A stretch of DNA of 64,000 bases. Source: Micromonospora endolithica (GTDB taxonomy: Bacteria; Actinomycetota; Actinomycetes; Mycobacteriales; Micromonosporaceae). The notes under the pieces were generated by a model. It saw only the letters and a program-made list of their open reading frames with translations. It was not told the DNA's origin and did no database searches. Shown here piece after piece: positions 30,858 through 39,238 of the stretch. Both the position numbers and the translations under genes were made by a program. The DNA lies in contig NZ_RBAK01000003.1 in NCBI RefSeq assembly GCF_003626595.1, positions 310,001-374,000 on the forward strand. Reading direction: 5' to 3'. The number at the start of each line of letters is the position of its first letter. Positions within the stretch are counted from its first letter, which is position 1.

Positions 30858-32786
30858 TCAGAAGACGAACTTGAAGGCGCTCCAGCCACTGCGACCGATC
30901 AGGATGTTGGAGGTCGGGTCGATCCAACCGCCCTTGCCGTTGCCGCGGTAGAGACGCAGTTCGCCGGCGGAGTTACGGACGATAACGTCGGCGCGGCCGT
31001 CGCTGTTCACGTCACCGGAGGAGAAGATCATGTTCCACTTGTTCCAGCCGGTGCCGATGGTCTCGGGTGCGGTGCCGTTCAGCCAGGCGCCCCGGCCGTT
31101 GCCGCGGTAGAGCTTCAGCTCGCCCGCCGAGTTGCGAGCGATCAGGTCGGCGAAGCCGTCACCGTTGAAGTCGCCCGGCGAGAACATCGCGGTGTACTGG
31201 TTCCAGCCGCTGGTGCCGATCGTGTCGGGTGCGGTGCCGTTCTGCCAGCCGCCCCGGCCGTTGCCGCGGTAGAGCTTCAGTTGGCCGGCCGAGTTGCGGA
31301 CGATCACGTCGGCGAAGCCGTCGCCGTTGAAATCACCGGGTGAGAAGATCGACGTGAACGCCTGCCAGCCGCTGCTGCCGATCTTGTCGGGTGCCGTGCC
31401 GTTGAGCCACCGGCCCGTGCCGTTGCCCCGGTAGAGGAGCAGTTCCCCGGCGGCGCTCCGGGTGATCACGTCGTTGAGACCGTCACCGTTGAAGTCGCCC
31501 GGCGAGAAGACCGCGGTCCACTTGGCCCAACCGGTGCCGATGTTCGTCCGGGTGCCCAGAAGCGTGCCGTCGCCCTTGCCGTTGTAGAGCCAGAGGATGC
31601 CGGTGGCGGAGTCGGCCGCGACGATGTCCGGCTTCTTGTTCCCGTCGAAGTCCCAGGTGCGCTTCTGCCGGAACACGACGTCCAGTGCCCGGGCATCCTC
31701 CTGCCCCTTGAGCAGGAAGGTCTGGGTCGCCACCAGGGTGTTGTCGGCCAGCGCCCGCTCGGCCGCGGCCAGCAGGTTCGGTGAGTAACCGTCGGTCCTG
31801 GCGTCATCGCGGATCTTGGTGATCTGCGTCACGTATCCGGCCAGCTCCTTGGCCGCGGCGATGTCCTCGTCACGCTTGTTGGCCGCCGCGCCACCGGTGA
31901 AGATGAAGTCCTTCAACGCCTGGTCGAGCTGCTCGTCGGGGGCGTTCAGCGCGACCTGCGACGCCAGCTTCACCTCGACACCCTTGGCGTTGTTGTGCAC
32001 GTGGAGCACAAACTGCCGGTTGGGTGCGGCGACCAGTTCGTCGGTCACCGCCAGCAGGAGCAACTGCAACAGGGACTTCTTGGCGGTGGCGAGCTGCTCG
32101 GCGGCGAGCCGGGCGGCCAGCTCCGCGTCCGCCTGCGCGATCGCGTCGGCCACGTCCTGGGCGTGCGCGGCGGCCGCGCCGACGGTCAGGAACGCCGTCC
32201 AGTCCTCCTGGTCGGTGCCGTCGGCGATCGCGTCCCGGGCAGCGGTCCATACGTGGCTGCCCGCGGTGACCCGCTGCCAGACGCTGAAGATGAAGTCGCG
32301 ATCGTTCTTCTCGATCAGTGCGGTGTCGGACGGGTCGAGGCCCACCGTCACCGCCACCGACCTGCGCAACGCCTTCGCCCGTTCGGCGATGATCTCGGCC
32401 TGCGCGTCGTCGGCCGAGGCCGCGAAGATCCCGACCGTGATGAAGGCGTACGCGGCGTTCGGGTCGTCCGACTCGTACGTCCGGAGCGCCCCGGCCTTGA
32501 CGAAGCTGCCGTCGCGTGCCTGCCGCCAGATCGAGAAGACGAACTCCTGGTCGTTGAGGACCAGCATGTCGATGCCCGGGTTGATACCGAGCACCCGGGC
32601 CGCCGCGACCTTGTCCTCGTCGGTCGCCAGGTTGGTCGGGTCGGCCACAAGGGAGTTGCTCGCGGTGACGGCGCTCGTCGTGGACGGGCTCTGGGCCCAC
32701 GCGGGCTGACCGGCGACCGTGGTCAACATCACCACGGTTGTCAGGCCCGCGACCACACCGGCAAGATCGGCTCTTTTCAATGACAC
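30858..32786 (-). CDS. Secreted ALF-repeat protein with C-terminal FG-GAP (VCBS) repeats
   Basis: 642 residues from GTG 32786, preceded by GGGGGGA. Signal peptide about 1-34 (VVMLTTVAGQPAWA). Three copies of an approximately 85-residue unit follow (NDQEFVFSIWRQA, NDRDFIFSVWQRV, PNRQFVLHVHNNA, each followed by an AA-rich ending), like the short ALF repeats found in secreted actinobacterial toxins. From about residue 385 come five FG-GAP-like blades with Ca2+-type loops (DFDGNKKPD, DFNGDGLND, DFNGDGFAD twice, DVNSDGRAD), each ending LYRGNG or LYNGKG. Likely a cell-surface or secreted binding protein rather than a toxin, because no catalytic tip follows the blades. Confidence 0.82.
   Translation of the reverse strand: MSLKRADLAGVVAGLTTVVMLTTVAGQPAWAQSPSTTSAVTASNSLVADPTNLATDEDKVAAARVLGINPGIDMLVLNDQEFVFSIWRQARDGSFVKAGALRTYESDDPNAAYAFITVGIFAASADDAQAEIIAERAKALRRSVAVTVGLDPSDTALIEKNDRDFIFSVWQRVTAGSHVWTAARDAIADGTDQEDWTAFLTVGAAAAHAQDVADAIAQADAELAARLAAEQLATAKKSLLQLLLLAVTDELVAAPNRQFVLHVHNNAKGVEVKLASQVALNAPDEQLDQALKDFIFTGGAAANKRDEDIAAAKELAGYVTQITKIRDDARTDGYSPNLLAAAERALADNTLVATQTFLLKGQEDARALDVVFRQKRTWDFDGNKKPDIVAADSATGILWLYNGKGDGTLLGTRTNIGTGWAKWTAVFSPGDFNGDGLNDVITRSAAGELLLYRGNGTGRWLNGTAPDKIGSSGWQAFTSIFSPGDFNGDGFADVIVRNSAGQLKLYRGNGRGGWQNGTAPDTIGTSGWNQYTAMFSPGDFNGDGFADLIARNSAGELKLYRGNGRGAWLNGTAPETIGTGWNKWNMIFSSGDVNSDGRADVIVRNSAGELRLYRGNGKGGWIDPTSNILIGRSGWSAFKFVF
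30900..31665 (-). repeat. Five internal FG-GAP repeat units of about 147 nt
   Basis: Repeats of about 49 residues with the core FSPGDFNGDGFADVIVRNSA and LYRGNGRGGW; DNA identity between the middle copies is high, which implies recent internal duplication. Confidence 0.8.
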
Positions 32787-33042
32787 GTGAGTGTCCCCCC
32801 GATTGCTACTACTCGACGAAACGCGCGGCGTGGGCACAGTTGCCCAGCGCGCCGGCCTCCCCCGTTCAGTAACCAGGGGGTAGGCGTCATCAATGTAGAC
32901 CGTTGCCGGCTCTGGCATCGCCCCCGCTCATCGACGCCCGCGGAGGCGGTCGTCACGGGGCCACGAGATCGTCGGACTTCTGCAAGGCTGTCGGCGCGGA
33001 GCGTCATCGATCGACTCCGCAGTCACGACACGGGGGCAGTCC
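32787..33042. other. Divergent intergenic region of the ALF/toxin locus
   Basis: 256 nt between the two oppositely transcribed secreted-protein genes. No convincing promoter pair or palindrome was identified by eye; it must hold both promoters. GGGGGCAG lies 4-11 nt before ATG 33043. Confidence 0.5.
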
Positions 33043-34167
33043 ATGTTCAGCATCACCCTTCGCTCTTTCGCGCTCTTCGCCGCATCCACTGTGGTGGTGG
33101 GGCTTCCGGTCGCGGTACAACCAGCCGCCGGCGCGACCCCGGCCGTCGCGGCGACGGCCGCCGACCCCACCGACCGCTATCGCGCGCTGGTGCGGCGGCT
33201 TGCCGACAACGACCCGCGGTGGGAGGTCCAGACGGCGGCATGGTCGGCCCTGATCAGTGACGTGCCAACCGCGGTCACCGACTTCCTGACCCCGGGTGGC
33301 GGGTACGAGAAGGCGCGGGCGCGGGCATCGCAGAACGCGTCGCGAAACAATCTCCTGATCTCCCGGACGATCGCGACGACCACGCCGACGACCTCGCCGA
33401 TCGTGCATCTCACCGCGGTCCGCGCGTCCCACGGCACGCTGGCCGAGAAGGACCGCTACGTACGCACCGGGCTCAAGGAGGCCCAGGACCTGGACGCGAA
33501 GCATTCGCCGGTGGAGCAGGCGAAGCAGCAGGCGCAGCAGGATCGCGACTACGTGGCCGACATCGCGGTGCACGGATCGGGAGCGTGGGTGCGGGCAGCG
33601 GCACAGCGGGCGATCCAGAAGGGCACCGACAACGACATCCAGGAGTTCTTCAAGTACGCGTGGGCCAGCGCGGGCGACTGTGACCTGCAGGCGTTCCGGA
33701 TGAACCTGGTGGAGCAGGACCTGACCTACCGGCACCGGCTGGCTCAGCTGATCGTTCTCGCCGAGCAGGCGCAGCAGGCGTACGAGCAGGCCTCGGAGGC
33801 GGCCAAGGACAAGGCGGCCGCGGACGCCAGGTCGGCGTGGACCACGGCGGCCGACACGGCCGCGGCGACGCAGGCTTCCTGGCTGGCCAATCAGCAGCTG
33901 GCGGCGACGCAAGCCCAGGCGTGGCAGCAGGTGCGCGACTTCGCGCTGACCGCGAGCACCCAGCAGAACTGGCCGGCGATCGCGGACAAGGCGGCCGGTA
34001 CCAGCGGGTCATGGACCGACGAGGTCACCTGGGCACAGAACCAGGCCGCCGAGTGGACCGCCCTGTACGAGTCGGCGAAGGCGAGCGCCGAAGCGATCCC
34101 CGCCCCGGGCCCGACCTCCTCGCCCAGCCCGGCACCTTCCTCGCCCAGCCCGGCACCCGCCGCCTGA
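33043..34167 (+). CDS. Secreted ALF-repeat protein upstream of the toxin
   Basis: 374 residues from ATG 33043. Signal peptide to about residue 31. Two ALF-type helical units are visible: DPRWEVQTAAWSALISDVPT with TDFLTPGGGYEKARARA, and GSGAWVRAAAQRAIQKGTDN with EFFKYAWASAG. The rest is helical, rich in Gln and Ala (QQAYEQASEAAKDKAAADAR). It ends in a SPSPAPSSPSP-type proline tail. There is no Hint domain or toxin tip. The gap to the toxin gene is 44 nt, so the pair is probably one operon; it may be a truncated toxin relative or a partner in export or anchoring. Confidence 0.75.
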   Translation: MFSITLRSFALFAASTVVVGLPVAVQPAAGATPAVAATAADPTDRYRALVRRLADNDPRWEVQTAAWSALISDVPTAVTDFLTPGGGYEKARARASQNASRNNLLISRTIATTTPTTSPIVHLTAVRASHGTLAEKDRYVRTGLKEAQDLDAKHSPVEQAKQQAQQDRDYVADIAVHGSGAWVRAAAQRAIQKGTDNDIQEFFKYAWASAGDCDLQAFRMNLVEQDLTYRHRLAQLIVLAEQAQQAYEQASEAAKDKAAADARSAWTTAADTAAATQASWLANQQLAATQAQAWQQVRDFALTASTQQNWPAIADKAAGTSGSWTDEVTWAQNQAAEWTALYESAKASAEAIPAPGPTSSPSPAPSSPSPAPAA

Positions 34168-34211
34168 GCTTTCCGTCTCGGACAGCGCACAACCGCACAC
34201 ACGGGGGAACC

Positions 34212-37200
34212 ATGACGCGCGCACGTTTTGCTGCGGTGATCGCGGGTTTGTTGGCAGTCGTCCTGCTGTCACCAGCCGCCAATGCCGCCGTCCCGGTCGC
34301 ACCGAAGACCGGGTCGGTGGTGAAATCGCTCACCCTCCAGGACTGGATCGCCAGGGCGCAGGCGGCCGAGGTCGAGCGGGAACGGCAACTCGCGGCGGCG
34401 ACCGATCCGATCGACGACGCCGTACTCAACCGGATGCTGATCCAGGACCTCGCCGACTACGACGAGGACGCGGAGGTGCGTGCCGCCGCGGCCGCGGTGC
34501 TGCTGACCGATGACCCCGAGGAGTTCGTCGCGTTCCTCGACAACGCGCTGCCGATCTACCGGGAGGCGGCGGCCGAGCGCCGGAAGCGGGTCGCCGACGC
34601 CAACCGTTCGATGGTCCAGGGGTGGGCCGAGACCGGCGGCCCGGTCGTCCGGGAGCGCGCGACCGCGGTGCTTGCCACGAAGGACGACAAGAAGATCGCC
34701 GACTTCGTCGCGATCGGGCACGCCGCGGCGATCGCGGCGGACCGACAGGACGAGATCAACGCGGCCGAGCAGGCCAGGACCATCAAGGCGCGGGTCGAGC
34801 AACTCGTCGCCTCCGGTGGCTACGAGGTGAGGTCCGCCGGTCAGGCCGCGCTGGACACCGAGGACCCGGCGACCATCGCCGTCTTCTACAACACCGGGTA
34901 CGCCGCGGCGGCGGCCCGGGACACCACCGCGCAGCAGCAGGTCGAGGCGGCGCTGGCCGCTCGCACCAAGGCCGTCAACGACCTGGCCGATCTGGCCAGC
35001 CGGGCCACCCAGGCGGCGAACGCCCGCACCACGATCATCACGGAGAGCGTGACCGCGACCAAGTCGCTGACCATCGCCGCCAACTCCATGGGCCTGGTCA
35101 ACAAGTACGCCAAGCAGGCCGACGCGATCTATGCGAGCGACCTGCCGATCCGCCGGGCCGGCGGCGCCACCCACACCGCCGACCTGACCAGGCTGCGTGC
35201 CGACGCGTGTGCCGAGTCGGCCACCACGACCCGCAACGCCGACCAGACGATCGCCCACGCCGGGGTCGCCACCACCGCGGCCGAGACACTGGTGCGGACC
35301 GGGCTGACGCACGGTGTCGAGTGGGTCGCGGTACTGGGTGCGCAGAGCGATGCGGCGACGGCGGCGAAATACGCCGCCGCGACCGCGTGCAGCGCAGCCG
35401 AGACGACCGAGGCCGCGGCGAAGGCGCTGGACGCCGACCGGAACGCCACGGTGGAGGCGAACAACGCGGTCAAGTACCGACAGGCCGCCGAGCGTGAGGC
35501 CGCGGCCGCGACCAAGCTCGCCGATCAGGCCGAGAAGCTCGCCGCCGCCGCGCGGGCCGCCGAGGCCGACGCGCACCGGGAGCGGCTGCGTGCCGAGCAG
35601 GACGCCCGCGACGCGTGGGCGCAGGCGGCCGACGCGCAGAACCACTACCATCGGGCCAAGGCTCAGCGGGACATCGCCCGCCAGCAGACCGCCGTCGCTC
35701 TCGCCCAGCAGGCCGCCGCCTACGACGCGGCGCGGCGGGCGGTCGAGCAGCAGAACATCGCCGCCAGCAAGGGTGCCACCGCCAAGACGGCGGCGGACGA
35801 GGTCACCAGTTCGATCACCCGGTTCGACGGGCTCGTCAACGAGTCGAAGGCGGCGACGGCGCGCGCCCAGAAGGCGTTCCAGGAGCGCAACGCCAAGGAA
35901 GTGAGCTTCGCGGCGTACACGCAGGAGGCGATCGCCAAGAAGGGCACCGCCGAGGGCGACCACGCCGCCCGACAGGCCGCGATCATCGAAGCTCAGCTGC
36001 CCGCCGCCCGCGCCGCGGCGGACAGCGCGCAGGCCGCGGCGAACACGGCCGCCGGGGCGGCGGACTCCGCCGGAGCCGCTGCCCAGCGGGCCGGTGCCGC
36101 GGCCGAGGCCGCCCGGGCCGAAGCCGCGGCGGCCGCCTCGGCCGCGGCGGCCGCGCGTCGCGACGCTGCCGACGCGGCCGCGGCCGCCGGCCGGGCGATC
36201 GCCGACGCGCAGCGCGCCAACGAACTGGCGCGACAGTCGGTGAACGTCGCCCGGCAGGCGCTCGGCCACGCGGCGGCCGCGAAGGCCGACGCCGACCTGA
36301 CCCGGTCCGCCGCGGACTCGGCGCTGCGCGAGGCGGGAATCGCCTCGTTCCAGAGCCGGGTGGCCGGCCGGGCCGCGATCAACGCCCGAGCCTCGGCGCT
36401 GGCGATCGCCGACCCCGCAGCGAAGGCGCTCAGCGTCGCCGAGCAGTACGCCGAGACCGACAACGACGCGGCGATGGCGGTCGACATCGCGAACAGCGCG
36501 GTGTTGATCGGCGCCGAGCAGAGCGCCGCCGCCCAACAGCACGCGGCCGACGCGCACGCCGCGGCGGTGCACGCCGCCGAGGAGGCGCTGCGGGCGCAGG
36601 AGCAGGTCAAGCCGGCGTACGCGGCGGCACAGCGGGCGGCCGAGGAGGCGGCCCGGGCGGTGCGGGCCAGCAAGGTCGCGATCGACGCCGCGCGGGGCGC
36701 CGTGGCCGAGGCGAAAGCCACCGTGGCCGCCGCCGGCGACGCCGCGAGAGCGGCGCAGCAGGCCACCGCGTACTCGAACGCCGCCGAGGGGATGGCGGTC
36801 GAGGCCGGGCACGACGCCGCGGTGGCGCGACAGGCGGCCGGCGCTGCCCGGGGCTACGCCAACCAGGCCCAGACCGCCGCCACCAACGCCGCCACCATCG
36901 TCAAGCAGATCTCGGCGGCGTCGATCTCGGCGAGCAAGTTCGCCGACGCGATGAAGACGACCGCCGCCGCGATGGTCAAGCTGGCCCAGGACATGCGGAC
37001 GGCCGTCAAGCAGGTGGCCGACCTGGCGGAGGCGGAGAAGCTGGCTCGCCAGACCTCCTGGATGCAGACCTGGCGGGACTACGTCGAGAAGAAGCTCGAC
37101 GGCGAGGACTACCCCGACTGGCTGAAGGACTTCTACCGCGGCGAGAGCGAGGCCATCCTCGGCATCGTGGGCGGGGCGTGGCTGACCGGGCTGTGCGCGT

Positions 37201-38546
37201 TCGGGGCGTCGGGCAACAGCCCCGGCAACACGCCGGATTCCGAAGAAGCCTGCAACATGCTCAAGGACGGCATCAAGGCGCTCATCGACAACCCCGGCTC
37301 GCTGATCCACCTGGACGAATGGCGCAACGGGGAGTACGCCAAGGCGCTGGGCATGACGGTGGTCGACCTGCTCACGCTCGAACTGCCGAAGATCGGGAAA
37401 GTAACCGCCGGCATCGACCTGCTCAAGGACGGCATGGCGGCGGGTCTCGCCAAGTTGCTCTCCGGTGAACTGCTGGCCGGTCTGAAGGCCCTCGGCACCG
37501 ACGTGATCGACGCCGCGATCAAGAAGCTCGGCGCGCTCAAGCTCACCAAGCTGCTGGAACTCAACGTCGACCTGCCAAAGAAGATCACGTTCAGCGCGGA
37601 CGAGCTGAACGCGCTCAAGCTCGTGATCGACGTCAAGGGTTTCCCTGCCGTCGAGAGCGCCCTGAAGGGGCTGGTCGACGGAAAGACCATCCTGGACGGT
37701 CTGGAAGACCTGCTGAAGACGTGCGCCGGGGACAGCTTCGCCCCGGAGACCCCGGTCCTGCTGGCCAACGGCGTGACGGCGCCGATCTCGGACATCCGGG
37801 TCGGCGACGAGGTGCTCGCCACCGACCCGCTGACCGGCATGACCAGCGCCGAACGGGTCACCGAGCTGCACCGCAACCTCGACACCGAGTTCGCCGACGT
37901 CACGATCAGCGGCAGCCGTGGCGACCAGGTCGTCCGCAGCACCCAGCACCACCCGTTCTGGAATGCCACCACCCGCGACTGGACCGACGCCGGTGACCTC
38001 CGACCGGGCGACGCGTTGCTCGGGCGGGGTGGCCCGGCGACGGTGACGGCGGTCCAGCGCTACACCGGCAGCCGGATCATGCACAACCTCACCGTTGCCG
38101 ATCTGCACACCTACTACGTGGTGGCAGGTGGCACGCCGGTCCTGGTGCACAACTGCGTCACGATCAAAACCCCTGCCGATGGCTTCAGCTACTACCACAC
38201 GGAGACCAGAAGCCTATTCGAGGCGATGCTCGACGCGGACGGCGATCTGACCATGCTGATCAAGGTGGAGGAGGGCAATCCGCACAAGGGTTTTCAGATG
38301 TTCGAGATGATGTGGGAACACCTGGGACCCCGGGTGAAGTCGATCACGGGTAACTTCATCGATGACAACCGGGACACGTTCAACTCCGCCTACCGTGCGA
38401 ACGGCGGGAACAAGGAGGCGGCTGCCTGGGCGACCTGGACCGGCAAGATGTCCTCGCGGCACGGTTTCACCAAGATCGAGTCGATCTACACAGACGGTCC
38501 GGATGGAGATTTCACCAAGATCGAAGTCAGGTTCGTCAAGCCATAG
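34212..38546 (+). CDS. Polymorphic toxin: ALF repeats, Ala-rich stalk, Hint domain, unassigned C-terminal toxin tip
   Basis: 1,444 residues from ATG 34212 with GGGGGAA just ahead. Signal peptide 1-25 (SPAANA). Residues about 60-235 hold three ALF-type repeats (EVRAAAAAVLLTDDPEEF, VVRERATAVLATKDDKKI, EVRSAGQAALDTEDPATI). About 235-950 is a very long Ala/Glu/Lys-rich coiled-coil stalk. A Trp-rich pre-toxin segment follows (WMQTWRDYVEKK, WLTGLCAFG). The Hint autoprotease runs from C1171 (CAGDSFAPETPVLLANG, IRVGDEVLATDPLTG) through TQHHPFW to VLVHNC, with cleavage expected before C1315. The 130-residue tip (FSYYHTETRSLFEAML, HKGFQMFEMMWEHLGPRVK, GKMSSRHGFTKIE) matches no toxin family I recognise. 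Rare codons (AAA, AGA, CTA) appear right after the junction, a sign of module exchange. Confidence 0.85.
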   Translation: MTRARFAAVIAGLLAVVLLSPAANAAVPVAPKTGSVVKSLTLQDWIARAQAAEVERERQLAAATDPIDDAVLNRMLIQDLADYDEDAEVRAAAAAVLLTDDPEEFVAFLDNALPIYREAAAERRKRVADANRSMVQGWAETGGPVVRERATAVLATKDDKKIADFVAIGHAAAIAADRQDEINAAEQARTIKARVEQLVASGGYEVRSAGQAALDTEDPATIAVFYNTGYAAAAARDTTAQQQVEAALAARTKAVNDLADLASRATQAANARTTIITESVTATKSLTIAANSMGLVNKYAKQADAIYASDLPIRRAGGATHTADLTRLRADACAESATTTRNADQTIAHAGVATTAAETLVRTGLTHGVEWVAVLGAQSDAATAAKYAAATACSAAETTEAAAKALDADRNATVEANNAVKYRQAAEREAAAATKLADQAEKLAAAARAAEADAHRERLRAEQDARDAWAQAADAQNHYHRAKAQRDIARQQTAVALAQQAAAYDAARRAVEQQNIAASKGATAKTAADEVTSSITRFDGLVNESKAATARAQKAFQERNAKEVSFAAYTQEAIAKKGTAEGDHAARQAAIIEAQLPAARAAADSAQAAANTAAGAADSAGAAAQRAGAAAEAARAEAAAAASAAAAARRDAADAAAAAGRAIADAQRANELARQSVNVARQALGHAAAAKADADLTRSAADSALREAGIASFQSRVAGRAAINARASALAIADPAAKALSVAEQYAETDNDAAMAVDIANSAVLIGAEQSAAAQQHAADAHAAAVHAAEEALRAQEQVKPAYAAAQRAAEEAARAVRASKVAIDAARGAVAEAKATVAAAGDAARAAQQATAYSNAAEGMAVEAGHDAAVARQAAGAARGYANQAQTAATNAATIVKQISAASISASKFADAMKTTAAAMVKLAQDMRTAVKQVADLAEAEKLARQTSWMQTWRDYVEKKLDGEDYPDWLKDFYRGESEAILGIVGGAWLTGLCAFGASGNSPGNTPDSEEACNMLKDGIKALIDNPGSLIHLDEWRNGEYAKALGMTVVDLLTLELPKIGKVTAGIDLLKDGMAAGLAKLLSGELLAGLKALGTDVIDAAIKKLGALKLTKLLELNVDLPKKITFSADELNALKLVIDVKGFPAVESALKGLVDGKTILDGLEDLLKTCAGDSFAPETPVLLANGVTAPISDIRVGDEVLATDPLTGMTSAERVTELHRNLDTEFADVTISGSRGDQVVRSTQHHPFWNATTRDWTDAGDLRPGDALLGRGGPATVTAVQRYTGSRIMHNLTVADLHTYYVVAGGTPVLVHNCVTIKTPADGFSYYHTETRSLFEAMLDADGDLTMLIKVEEGNPHKGFQMFEMMWEHLGPRVKSITGNFIDDNRDTFNSAYRANGGNKEAAAWATWTGKMSSRHGFTKIESIYTDGPDGDFTKIEVRFVKP

Positions 38547-38554
38547 GAGGTGCG

Positions 38555-38812
38555 ATGCCGACGAAGGAGCAGTGGGGCGAGATTTGCTCCGGGATCGTGT
38601 CTCGGGGTGGTGACGTGGTCGACGTGGCGCGAGAGGTGGCGCGGGTCGCGCCGGAGGACAGGTCAGAGCAGTATGTCGCTGTCGTAGCTCTTCGGGACGT
38701 CTGCGGACTGCGGGTTGCGCAGATGACCGAGATCCTGCGGTGGCTCAGCGGAGATCTCGCCGAGGATGAGCTCCGCAACCTGGTACCGCTCGGCCCACAA
38801 CCGCGGGCGTAG
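38555..38812 (+). CDS. Candidate immunity protein for the toxin tip
   Basis: 85 residues from ATG 38555, with AGGAGG overlapping the toxin stop, so translation is tightly coupled. The product is acidic and helical (EQWGEICSGIVSRGGDVVDV, MTEILRWLSGDLAEDELRNL), without signal peptide or membrane helix, as expected for a cytoplasmic inhibitor. Codon use is less GC-biased than in surrounding genes (TCA, GTA, CTT, GCT), like the toxin tip. Position, size and coupling argue for an immunity role; the sequence itself matches no immunity family I recognise. Confidence 0.65.
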   Translation: MPTKEQWGEICSGIVSRGGDVVDVAREVARVAPEDRSEQYVAVVALRDVCGLRVAQMTEILRWLSGDLAEDELRNLVPLGPQPRA

Positions 38813-38856
38813 GGAAGCGTTACCCACCGGTCGGTTCCGCTACCGGAGTCGCACAG

Positions 38857-38891
38857 GGGTGGAAGGTCGGTGCACGGCCGACCTTCCACCC
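38857..38891 (+). terminator. Hairpin after the toxin-immunity operon
   Basis: GGGTGGAAGGTCGG (38857-38870) pairs perfectly with CCGACCTTCCACCC (38878-38891), 45 nt beyond the immunity stop. No T run follows. Confidence 0.7.
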
Positions 38892-39238
38892 AAGGCTGAC
38901 ACCGCGTATCCGTTGTCGAAGGTGTCCCGGCAGACTGTCGGCTCGGCCTGGCCCTGCCGTGAGCCGCCTCGAAGACCACTCACGGCAGGTGCCAGAGCCA
39001 GGGTTGAGCCGGCGTTGACACGAGCAGGCGCATCGACCCATGCAGGCCGCCGAGGACGGCATGAGCCTCGACCACCACGTCCTGCGGAGGCTCAGCGCCG
39101 CCTGATCGGTGCGGGGCGGTCGACCGAGCGCGGCCTCCCGCCCCAGCATGCCGTACGTGGCCCGAGCGACCGGCTGACTCATCTACGACATCAGCTCGAA
39201 AGTGCCCGAGACGACCGTCCGCCCGAGGGCGCGACGGG
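38892..39238. other. Gene-free stretch between the toxin operon and the helicase
   Basis: No supported gene. It contains a second perfect inverted repeat, CCTGCCGTGAG (38953-38963) with CTCACGGCAGG (38979-38989), and one copy of the 27-nt dispersed repeat near its helicase end. Confidence 0.6.
39176..39202 (-). repeat. Dispersed 27-nt extragenic repeat, copy 1
   Basis: On the minus strand this reads CTTTCGAGCTGATGTCGT followed by AGATGAGTC. It matches the copy at 46956-46982 at 25 of 27 positions. Confidence 0.75.

Noticed and set aside
36000..36960. Low-complexity repeat array within the toxin stalk
   Set aside because: The Ala-rich stretch is one continuous reading frame without a fixed-period DNA repeat, so it is coding composition and not a separate repeat element.
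34269..38198. A 1,309-residue open frame antisense to the toxin gene
   Set aside because: It mirrors the strongly GC-biased third positions of the toxin gene, lacks recognisable motifs and start signals, and is a composition shadow.
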